DNA of 64,000 nt from Mayamaea pseudoterrestris (lineage: Eukaryota; Bacillariophyta; Bacillariophyceae; Sellaphorales; Sellaphoraceae), in contig BROI01000003.1 of assembly GCA_027923505.1 (NCBI GenBank), forward strand, positions 1,488,001 to 1,552,000, read 5' to 3'. Positions within the stretch are counted from its first letter, which is position 1, and the number at the start of each line of letters is the position of its first letter. The translations under genes were made by a program, and so were the position numbers. This document shows positions 41,052 to 48,857 of the stretch, one piece after another. The notes beneath the pieces were generated by a model. It searched no databases. It was not told the DNA's origin and saw only the letters and a program-made list of their open reading frames with translations.

Positions 41052-41696
41052 ATGATGAAGCAAATCCTCGCCTTCGTTGCCCTTTTCGCCACTGCTTCGG
41101 CTTTTGCCCCAGTTAGCCAAGCAGGTATGTTACTTGTATGCACTGTATTGAAGTCGCGGGACGACTTTGCTCGATGGAGATGTCGACTATGGTTCCGGAA
41201 TATCCATCCGCGAGCGGGGCAAACGGGCAAACAAAAGGACCAGAATCGTATTGCCTTTTGGTATCTTTTTTATCGCTCGCCTTCATGACGGTTGTGATAT
41301 CATGCCAATTAGCGCGCTTGTAATGGTAGAGCCTTGCACTCATCTGATAATACACTTTCTCCTCTGCCGTGACTCACATTCCATTTCTTCTACTCCTTAC
41401 TTGCAGCATTTGGTGTTGCCAAGAGCTCCGCTTTGTCCATGGCATCAAAGGCACCAGAGGCTAGCAACGGCATTGTCGCTGCCATTGCCGGAGTCATGCC
41501 CGCCATCGTTGCTTCCTCTGCCGCACTGGCAACCGAAGGAACAGGCGAGCCTTTTGGAATCGATGACAGCCGCCTTCTTGGAGTTCTTTTTGTTGGACAC
41601 TGGTTGATCCTAACTCTCTGGGCCCAGCAATACAAGGGAGTTGATGAGAGCGAGGACTTCTTTGGCGAGATTGACTACACCTCGGTCCGAAAGTAA
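41052..41696 (+). CDS. PsbW-like photosystem II subunit, nuclear encoded, plastid-targeted (two exons)
   Basis: Exons 41052-41124 and 41407-41696 give 120 aa. Exon 1 encodes MMKQILAFVALFATASAFAPVSQ, a textbook signal peptide with the full ASAFAP motif, and ends three codons later. The 282-base intron is the longest called here. Exon 2 continues AFGVAKSSALSM (stroma-directing stretch), a hydrophobic SNGIVAAIAGVMPAIVASSAALA (probable thylakoid signal ending ALA), and then a mature 56-residue protein, TEGTGEPFGIDDSRLLGVLFVGHWLILTLWAQQYKG. It has one membrane helix and an acidic tail. STEGTGxPFG...LLGxxxFGxxxxxWTxxF is the plant PsbW signature. The role in PSII dimer or supercomplex stability is inferred from plants. 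Confidence 0.85.
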
Positions 41697-41886
41697 ATTC
41701 AATCATTCCATTCCAGCAGCTCTGTGGTTTATTGGCGCATCATGACGACATTTAGTTGCTACAAAACTAGTCCTTCTCTCTGTAATATGTCATTTAGAGA
41801 TAATTTTACAAGCAGACATATTGCGTGCAGTTATTTGTGTGATTAGGAGCGGAACGCAGTAAGCGAAGTGATCATTCGACAAAGAA

Positions 41887-42511
41887 TCATCCCAGTCGTC
41901 CGGTTGGAGAAGCCATTGCATATGATGGTATGCTATTTCGAGAATCATCCATGGCTGAGGGAGTTGTTGATGTCGACATTTCTAAAGACATGGCCGATGG
42001 ACTAAACATGGACATGGATGCCGCAAAGTTGCTGCGAGGCGTTCTCTGCTGCGAAAGGTGCTGTCTTTCGCACTCGCGACGCTTCAGGCCTTCATAAATG
42101 TCTCTATGAGTGATCCAAAATGGTTGTCGAATAGGAGGCGCAAGCAGTAAGGCGTCTTCGAAAGGTTTTAGTTTTGCTTCGGCTGACTCCGTCGAAAGCC
42201 CAATTGGAACAGGCGCCTCTGGCAGGACTTGTCGACTTAATTCTTTCAAATGGGCGGCTTCCTGAGTTTCCAAATCGTCAAGACTGCAATATGAGAATAG
42301 ATAAGCAAACGAGATTGTTTAGATCCATAGTAGACACTGTGACCATTTAGATTGCCGGTTTGATCGCGATACCGAATCATGCAAGTGCGTGGACTGGAAG
42401 GATCGCCTCATCTGCGCAAAATCCTTACCGAGACCGTCCTCTTGGACGAGCGAGCCACTGAGGCTCCGTCATTTGGTGAAGGAGCTGGTTAGGGTATCGA
42501 AAGGAGCTCAT
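41887..42511 (-). CDS. Small uncharacterised protein (two exons)
   Basis: Exons 42511-42429 and 42283-41887 give 159 aa; the 145-base intron is in phase 2 (CG/T makes Arg28). The sequence opens MSSFRYPNQLLHQMTEPQWL, passes GRSRLDDLETQEAAHLKELS and PIRQPFWITHRDIYEGLKRRECER, and ends in a Ser/Met-rich tail. No family recognised. The frame of exon 2 alone starts with a TTG and lacks an ATG for some distance, which is why the upstream exon was sought. The GTAAGG donor and the TTGCAG acceptor are good. A middle exon is not needed. The product could be a short regulatory or complex-associated protein, but nothing in the sequence proves this. Confidence 0.5.
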
Positions 42512-42591
42512 TGTCTTAATAGGAAGCGATGATGCAGCTTGGTTTCGAAGGGTGTGCCATGGTGAAAGGCGGACGCAGTGCGATCCGGTAA

Positions 42592-42630
42592 GTCACGGAG
42601 CGATACGATTGGGTCACGGAGCGATACGAT
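42592..42630. repeat. Tandem 18-base repeat, period 21
   Basis: GTCACGGAGCGATACGAT occurs at 42592-42609 and again at 42613-42630, separated by TGG. It sits in the promoter region between two divergent genes (starts at 42511 and 42822). Confidence 0.9.
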
Positions 42631-42821
42631 CTTTCACGCACGCGTGCACAAACCATCACGATGATCATTGGACGATGGCAGCGGACCAACGATTCACTTC
42701 CCTGCGAGAGGGCCACCAAAGACGTCTAGAGTACTGCTTTATTCTATCTAGCCTCTCTAGATCCACGGACAAGAGTCGTTTGACGAAATCTAGTACTCAC
42801 AGCCGACGTACCGGTAGCAAG

Positions 42822-43472
42822 ATGGCATCCAATGCTGATGATTCAACTTTGGTTTTTCGCGTGGACCTCCCCGTCAAGCCTACACGCCGCTTCGTCAAAG
42901 GCACGGTCCCCCAGCCGACATCTGTACATCTTCAGGTAGATGCTGCAACGGAGAGTAAAGAAGACAAGGATGATTCGGATATCAAGGAACGTGCACCATT
43001 AGGTCATTACTCGCTTGGTGATTCGTCCGCTGTCCGTCGAGAGCTGGTGAAAGACGATGCTGAGGCCTCTCGCAAGAACCGCGTCAAGATGTCCAAAACG
43101 CTGCAATCCGCCAAACGTGACAAGATCATGAAAGAGCATCGTCTCAACCCAAAGCCTCCGCGTGATAGTCCAAAGGCGCATCCATTCTCGCGCTTCCTGT
43201 CAGCCTTCTCCGTGGCGGCTCATCCGGAGCTCAAGCGGGCCTGGAAGTGGATCATGCCTTCGGACATGGAAGATTGCCGCGAACCGGAAGAGAAGCGTTT
43301 CCGTGTTACGGAGAGTGCACTGGATGGAGCAGACGAGGCTCCCGACGAGTCGTCATTGCCGTCCAAGGAAGAAGGCATTCGCGATTCTCCCTCGACGAAT
43401 CGATCTGTGCTTGTCACGACGGTTGCTGTCGTCTTCATTGCTGCTCTTATTGCCTGGATTCGTCGCAAGTAG
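42822..43472 (+). CDS. Tail-anchored membrane protein of unknown function
   Basis: 216 aa from ATG 42822 (AGCAAGATGGC). The open frame extends 90 codons upstream through the promoter repeat, but that part is low quality. The cytosolic part is hydrophilic: FRVDLPVKPTRRFVKGTVPQP, then mixed-charge segments, then LNPKPPRDSPKAHPFSRFLSAFS and a conserved-looking PELKRAWKWIMPSDMED. The last 22 residues are one membrane helix (VLVTTVAVVFIAALIAWI) ending RRK, the classic tail anchor with a basic end. That suits the ER or peroxisome or the outer mitochondrial membrane. The mixed coil looks like a SNARE-free adaptor; no family recognised. EMC subunits in this window would insert such proteins, though this is not evidence of a link. 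Confidence 0.65.
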   Translation: MASNADDSTLVFRVDLPVKPTRRFVKGTVPQPTSVHLQVDAATESKEDKDDSDIKERAPLGHYSLGDSSAVRRELVKDDAEASRKNRVKMSKTLQSAKRDKIMKEHRLNPKPPRDSPKAHPFSRFLSAFSVAAHPELKRAWKWIMPSDMEDCREPEEKRFRVTESALDGADEAPDESSLPSKEEGIRDSPSTNRSVLVTTVAVVFIAALIAWIRRK

Positions 43473-43684
43473 ACTCGTTCTGATTCGAAAGTATGCTGTC
43501 ATGGGATTGTTTGTCGATCTGCGCGTCATTGCAACTGACGGTGTGGCAGCATCGTCAATCGATCGCAAAAACTCATCTTTGAGTCTGTGATCCTTACAAT
43601 GTATATACATTATTGGTTTAGATTTATCTATTTATGAACAATACTACTCTCGATTAGAAGCTGCTTCTGTACTCAATAATCAAA

Positions 43685-45997
43685 TTAGCCATGACGAGCA
43701 AAGGTGCCAGACCTGTAGGCCAGCACTTGCTTACTGCGTCCTTGGACAAGTTCTCTCCATTCCAAATCTTGGTCCGAGTCCAGCGCAGCAAGGCACTTTT
43801 GTGTCACTGGAACAGCAATCATCTCGTCGTCTGCCGATGAGTTGCTCATACGATACGTGAGGTCAAGGAATGAACACGCCGCGAGGTATGTCTTCGCCTG
43901 CTTCGCATCTTTTTTCTTTACCAAGAGAACGTCTGACAGGCCAGGTTCACTTGCATCGGATCTTTGTGATTCGACTGGAGATATTGAAGGACATTGCAAA
44001 GACTTGCTATCCAGACGCTTCTTGATTATTATTGGCGTCAAATGAGCCACGTCAAGTGCGCCCTCTGAGAGATCAATTGTCAGCATGTGCGACTTGGCAT
44101 ATGTTTGTTGAAAGCCAAATCCATGTACACCGCCTCCGACAGAAACGATTTCCAAGATAGGCCCCGACGAACAAACCGGAAGGCTAACGTGATGGACCAT
44201 CGATCCGAAATCAATGCGACTTTTCGAAATTAATCTGTTGGGTCTACAATACGCATCGACGCCCTCGACCGTAGTCTTTAATTCAAAGATCATCACTGCC
44301 GTTTGCTGAAATGTCCCAGCTGAGAGTCCTCCGCAAACCACAAGGCTCCTTCGGGTTGCGTCACCAAGAAGGACGGCAGAGTGACCGTAAGCATGGGACG
44401 AAACGCCATTAATGGTCAAGAACGTATCCTCCTTCCCATCCATTGCGTTGAACAAGTAGCTGTCTAGCTTTTTCTGTTCTCCTTTGGTAAAAGTCTCAAG
44501 TAAATTGTTTGCATCCGATCGACCTCCAAACACGAGCACTTGATCATCTAAAGCAACTGCACTGTGATGGAACCGAGGTGTGTCAAACAATGGAGTAAAG
44601 ATAGTTTCCCAAAGCAAATGTGCACTCTCGTTGTCGTCCGGTTGCAACATGGAGAGTACATGAATACTGGCGAAGGTAGAAACATTATCGCGTCCGCCCA
44701 CTAGAACAGCAAGCTGGTCAGTTCCGCCGCTCAAAGCGCAGAGCGTATGACCCCATCGTGATGCTGGCCGTTCACCTCTGACGTCTATCGGGCGTTTAGC
44801 AATGGCATAAGACGAGTAATTATATTCGCAGAGCAACAAATCATCGAGCGGCCGTGTGGGACTGGTTCTCCCCCCAAAAATGCAAAGTACAACTGGATCC
44901 ACTGGCAGCACGCAAGCGGCTGCAAACTCACGCTCACCCCAAGGCGTCTGTTGGCTGACAAGTCCAATAATGCTAGTTTCCGCATCATCGAGCATATAAG
45001 TGTCGTCCATGGAATGCATCAACTCCCAATGATTGTGCCATTGAAACCCGTGCCGTCGCAGCCGATACACTTTATCGGATCGTGATGGTGCTGAATCATT
45101 CTTATCCGATACTAACGACGGCCCACTGCCGTAACCGCCAATGACCAGTACGTCTGTGATATCCTTGCCTTTGTGCTCGCCAGACACAGCAACAGCAGCA
45201 TGCCCCCAAAGATTGAGGTCCGGTAAGGGCTGGACGTAGATTGGCTGCCTCGCTTGAAATAGAGTTGCCTCTACTTCTTCATATAATCCCTTTATTCTGC
45301 TAGTGTTCTCTCGTAGCTTGTTGTTTGCTTCTGCGACAAGCGACCTCCAGTATGGCTCGGGTAGTTTCCAAGGACCCGATGAAGCCATTGGCATGGTCAT
45401 TGCGAGGCTGTATGATCGTACTGCGACAGTAACCCGAGAGGGAGTCACCACCATGCCTGACTCTCGGAAACCAAGACCTAGTACCAGCTTCATTAGTTGT
45501 CGTCCTCGCTCCAGATTCGCGGCAGCAACGTGCAAAAGCATTGGCTCGAGACGAAAGGTGCATGGCTGCTTGTGACCATCGTCGTGGTTCGTATCACTGC
45601 CTTGAAACACCTGTTCCATGTTACTCATATCCACTGGATCATGACTCACAAAGAGCCATCCGCCACTGCCTTTGCCGCTATCCAGTTGATCGATTTGTGC
45701 GGCTCGATCGTCGTGATCCGCCGTGTCGAATTCCGTTGTCTCGGCTCGGACTGGAGCAAAGACAGCGATTCGACCGGAACAGGAACTAAGTGTTGCAAAC
45801 GATGGATGCTTATTGATGAGGTCTACCAAATCGCGAATCGGTGCATCAACGGAACCTTTGGGTGATTTGTCGACGCCAAAAGCGTAAAGAGTGTCATGAG
45901 TCCTTTTTCGAATGGATGAAAAGGAGGGCAAAACAGTCAATGGATCGTCCAGAAAATCGGGAAGGAAAGAATCATTCTCATTGTTGCTATGCATCAT
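43685..45997 (-). CDS. TYW3: TYW3-kelch fusion, wybutosine biosynthesis methyltransferase
   Basis: 770 aa, single exon. The first 230 residues are TYW3, the tRNA(Phe) 7-aminocarboxypropyl-demethylwyosine N-methyltransferase: FSSIRKRTHDTLYAFGVDKSPKGSVDAPIRDLVDLIN, FATLSSCSGRIAVF, GGWLFVSHDPVD, FRLEPMLLHVAAANLERGRQLMKLVLGLGFRESGM, VAVRSYSLAM. The rest is a kelch propeller: LVIGGYGSG, RWGHTLCALSGGTDQLAVLVGGRDN, RFHHSAVALDDQVLVFGGRSD, YGHSAVLLG...VVCGGLSAG. In plants TYW3, kelch (as in TYW4) and TYW2 are one polypeptide. Here the third, Met-10-like domain is missing and the protein ends after the propeller. The frame opens at a GTG; I use ATG 45997 (MMHSNNENDS). Confidence 0.88.
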   Translation of the reverse strand: MMHSNNENDSFLPDFLDDPLTVLPSFSSIRKRTHDTLYAFGVDKSPKGSVDAPIRDLVDLINKHPSFATLSSCSGRIAVFAPVRAETTEFDTADHDDRAAQIDQLDSGKGSGGWLFVSHDPVDMSNMEQVFQGSDTNHDDGHKQPCTFRLEPMLLHVAAANLERGRQLMKLVLGLGFRESGMVVTPSRVTVAVRSYSLAMTMPMASSGPWKLPEPYWRSLVAEANNKLRENTSRIKGLYEEVEATLFQARQPIYVQPLPDLNLWGHAAVAVSGEHKGKDITDVLVIGGYGSGPSLVSDKNDSAPSRSDKVYRLRRHGFQWHNHWELMHSMDDTYMLDDAETSIIGLVSQQTPWGEREFAAACVLPVDPVVLCIFGGRTSPTRPLDDLLLCEYNYSSYAIAKRPIDVRGERPASRWGHTLCALSGGTDQLAVLVGGRDNVSTFASIHVLSMLQPDDNESAHLLWETIFTPLFDTPRFHHSAVALDDQVLVFGGRSDANNLLETFTKGEQKKLDSYLFNAMDGKEDTFLTINGVSSHAYGHSAVLLGDATRRSLVVCGGLSAGTFQQTAVMIFELKTTVEGVDAYCRPNRLISKSRIDFGSMVHHVSLPVCSSGPILEIVSVGGGVHGFGFQQTYAKSHMLTIDLSEGALDVAHLTPIIIKKRLDSKSLQCPSISPVESQRSDASEPGLSDVLLVKKKDAKQAKTYLAACSFLDLTYRMSNSSADDEMIAVPVTQKCLAALDSDQDLEWRELVQGRSKQVLAYRSGTFARHG

Positions 45998-46180
45998 TGA
46001 TCCGATTTCTCGACCCCTGTGCCTTCTGATAAACACCGATGCAAGGTAGAAATAGTGCGTCTTTCGCCATGGTCGTGCGCGGTCAAATCCATGGTGTGAG
46101 TGGTGTCGACTTGTGAAGCGTGAATGAAAAGCGTGACATGTGACATCGACGTCGACACCTCATTTTTTCGTCCGTCGACC

Positions 46181-47525
46181 ATGAGAATTCGAAGGCGCAA
46201 ATGGCGCTCTACGTTCATCCTTTTGCTGGGGACAATATTCGCAGCCTTTGTTTGGACGAGCTTTAGACTTCACAAGCAGCTTAGCGATCACACGCAGCTT
46301 GTTCCTCGCTTGGAAAATGACCTTCGCGATGAAAATGTCAGTCGAAACTACAATCAAACAAAAAATCAAACTACTACAAATCAAAACTGTTCAGCGTGCC
46401 TGCTGGTCATGGATGACAATCACATTTTGATTGAGTGGCTTGCTTATCATTCCTTCGCGTTACCTCTATCGAGAGTAATCCTTGCCGTCGACCCGCGAAG
46501 CGAGACCTCGCCAAACTCTGTCATTCGGCGTTGGCACGGGCGAATGCAAATTGACCAATGGAACGCTTCCGACTTTATGACGACAGTGGAGCTTGAGCAA
46601 GCCGAGCATCATGTTCGAAAATTCTTCAAGGCTGAAATTCTAGAACAGCCTAATCTTATTCGCCACAGAGCTCGACAACGAATCTTCTACTACAAGTGCA
46701 TGAAGCAACTCAAGGCGGAGGGGCAAGGATGGGTTGCTTTAATTGACACGGACGAGTTTTTGTCCATCAACTATCCGACGACTACTAAACTTGGTCTTGA
46801 TGCGCCTCCAATTGACCAGCCGGGGTCTCTATTGTCATTTTTGGAGAAGGAGGTGAAGCGTCCCGGCAACAATCTTACGTCGGCATGTGTTCAGATTCCT
46901 CGGCTCCGCTTTGGTGCCGTGGAAAGCACGCAACAAGAGATCAACCGCTTGGTACCATATGGTCTGAATGCTAGTCTTTTTCAAACGATGCGATGGCGAA
47001 GACACGCTGCGCCCAGGAATTTGTTTCATAACAAAATATCCAAGACCATCATTGATCTTAGGCGGGTCGATTGGGACCTGTTGTCGCCAGTTGATAGCAT
47101 CCATCGTCCAATTTTGGGTCTTTGTGGACATCGTCGACTATATATCCAGAACAAGGAGCAGGTTTTTGTCATACATCACTATCTTGGGTCACGCGAGCAG
47201 GTAAGTGTTGTGTGCCATGGTCTTCATGATGCATTGCCCCAAGTTCCTCATCCATTTTTTCAGTACTTTTATCGAAACGATTCGCGCACTGGCAAGGAAC
47301 GAAGTGAATCTGTAAGTGCAATGCGAGTTGGTGTTCTATTGTCCTCGCCCATCTTACCCGAAATCTTTTTGACAGTCGTTTGCAGTGGCGTCGAAACTTG
47401 ACGAGATGCCAACAGGCAATGACGATCTGCGCGCTTGGCTCCAGGGATTTTTTCGAGAACATGGAAAGACAAATGCTTTAGCCTTGCTGAAAGGTGTAGG
47501 GATGCTAGAGAATGTGGCAACGTAA
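46181..47525 (+). CDS. Golgi-type glycosyltransferase-like type II membrane protein (three exons)
   Basis: Exons 46181-47200, 47264-47311 and 47376-47525 give 405 aa; introns are 63 and 64 bases, and exon 2 is only 48. An alternative ATG at 46124 adds 19 residues; I prefer 46181 because it leaves a short basic cytosolic tail (MRIRRRKWR) before one helix (STFILLLGTIFAAFVWTSF). The catalytic part begins CSACLLVMDDNHILIEWLAYHSF...VILAVDP, as in GT92 and Glyco_tranf_2_4-type enzymes, and has a metal-binding DxD in GWVALIDTDEFLSINY. N-glycosylation sequons are frequent (NVS, NQT, NLT, NAS, NDS). Donor and acceptor are unknown. Confidence 0.75.
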
Positions 47526-47747
47526 TTGCTTTCCAACTGTAAGAGCAGGGCTGACTCTACGCAAAGATCCGAATGTCCACTGTATACCGTTGTGACATAG
47601 ATTTTGCATCGCTTTGTTCGATCGCATGCGATGGCTGATGCAGATCCAATTTTCGTCCGGATCACCGACTTTCGCTTGATCAGCCAGGAATGCCTGCTGA
47701 ACAGACCTTTGAAGAGACTGCTGGTGGGATTTCAACTGCAGTAAACT

Positions 47748-48472
47748 ATGCAAACACATGGAATATTGCTCTGTTTGTGGGGTCTTTGTATCATCTCGTC
47801 GGTCGTGGTGTCTTTGGCTGCGTCGTTCCAGCCATCGCTGCGGCCGTCTCGGACAAAATCCCAATCGCGGCACATCATCGGTTTATCGACTAATGATGAT
47901 ACTATCAGATTGTCGGTTCAAGATTTTGAATTTCGCCTTCGAGACGCTCAATACAACGAACTCGGGCAGGTTGCCGATGTTATCATGAGCTCATTCTACA
48001 GTAATTCTACTACCCCTTGGAGACAAATGTTTCGACTAGCGGAACTGAATCGAATCCAGCAAAATTTCCCACACGAAGACAAGGAGGTGCACCGGCATAT
48101 AGTCGCTGTGACCGTGGTCAAAGGAGAGGAGCAGGTGATTGGATTCTGTGATCTCGACGATCGATTACCCAATCTGAACACTGGATATAGCTGCAATCCG
48201 CGGCCATACGTTTCAGATCTGTGTATCTCGCCTCAGTGGCGGCGAAGAGGTGTAGCCAAAGCTATCATTCAAGAATCTGAGACGTACAGTCGTGAAAAGC
48301 TCAAGAAGGAGGATATCTACATACGAGTCGAAAGTCACAACGAACAGGCTCTTACGTTGTACGAGAGTCTAGGCTATTGCAAAATATACAATCCAGACAG
48401 TCCAAAAAAGCAAATATTTTTGTTGCGCAAGGAGCTACGGGTGGTCGGCGAAGCTATCATAGAGGAATCGTT

Positions 48473-48533
<61 letters not shown>

Positions 48534-48536
48534 TGA
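47748..48536 (+). CDS. GNAT-family N-acetyltransferase with plastid-type leader and C-terminal polyglutamine
   Basis: 262 aa, intronless. Residues 1-30 (ILLCLWGLCIISSVVVSLAASFQPS) form a signal peptide with ASFQP junction, pointing to the plastid. The GNAT fold covers about 58-225: FEFRLRDAQYNELGQVADVI, VIGFCDLDDR, then YVSDLCISPQWRRRGVAKAIIQESE, which is acetyl-CoA-binding motif A with RRRGVA, and IYIRVESHNEQALTLYESLGY, motif B. After KQIFLLRKEL the protein ends EESL followed by exactly 20 Gln: 19 CAG plus one CAA, then the stop. Such end-placed repeats are usually variable between strains. Substrate (amino group of protein, polyamine or small molecule) unknown. Confidence 0.85.
48474..48530 (+). 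repeat. (CAG)19 microsatellite encoding polyglutamine
   Basis: Nineteen uninterrupted CAG codons at 48474-48530 followed by CAA and the stop codon TGA (48534-48536). It lies at the very end of the acetyltransferase reading frame. Confidence 0.95.
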
Positions 48537-48857
48537 ATACACAAGTGCACTAGAAGGTTCATTCAGATGACACTACCTCCTGATGCCTTTTTCCAACCAT
48601 AATATGCCTGCTATGCTTGGTGCTAGTATGCGTGAAAATGGTGCAACGCGAGGGCAGGTATATTAACAATCAGCTCAATGGTGCTAAAGTGTGTGGCCTA
48701 CCCTCTAAGTCTATTTCCAGCCATTGTCGCATTTAAAATATTTCTAGCTTAATGGTAGCCTTTTATGTATGGGAGAAAAGATGCCCAAACAGATACCAGC
48801 TCCATGGTGCTAACGTGCGGCCTCCAAACACTGTTGCGTTGACCAACACCAGCTCAT
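48537..48857. other. Intergenic with a diverged direct repeat
   Basis: 321 bases. CAGCTCAATGGTGCTAAAG... at 48671-48699 and CAGCTCCATGGTGCTAACG... at 48797-48823 are related copies about 126 bases apart. A shorter GGTGC motif recurs upstream. No gene. Confidence 0.55.

Noticed and set aside
42552-42821. 90-codon extension of the tail-anchored protein
   Set aside because: Crosses the 21-base tandem repeat and promoter; the ATG at 42822 starts the conserved-looking part.
48374-48562. Minus-strand frame of almost pure Cys
   Set aside because: Antisense reading of the CAG tract that encodes polyglutamine.
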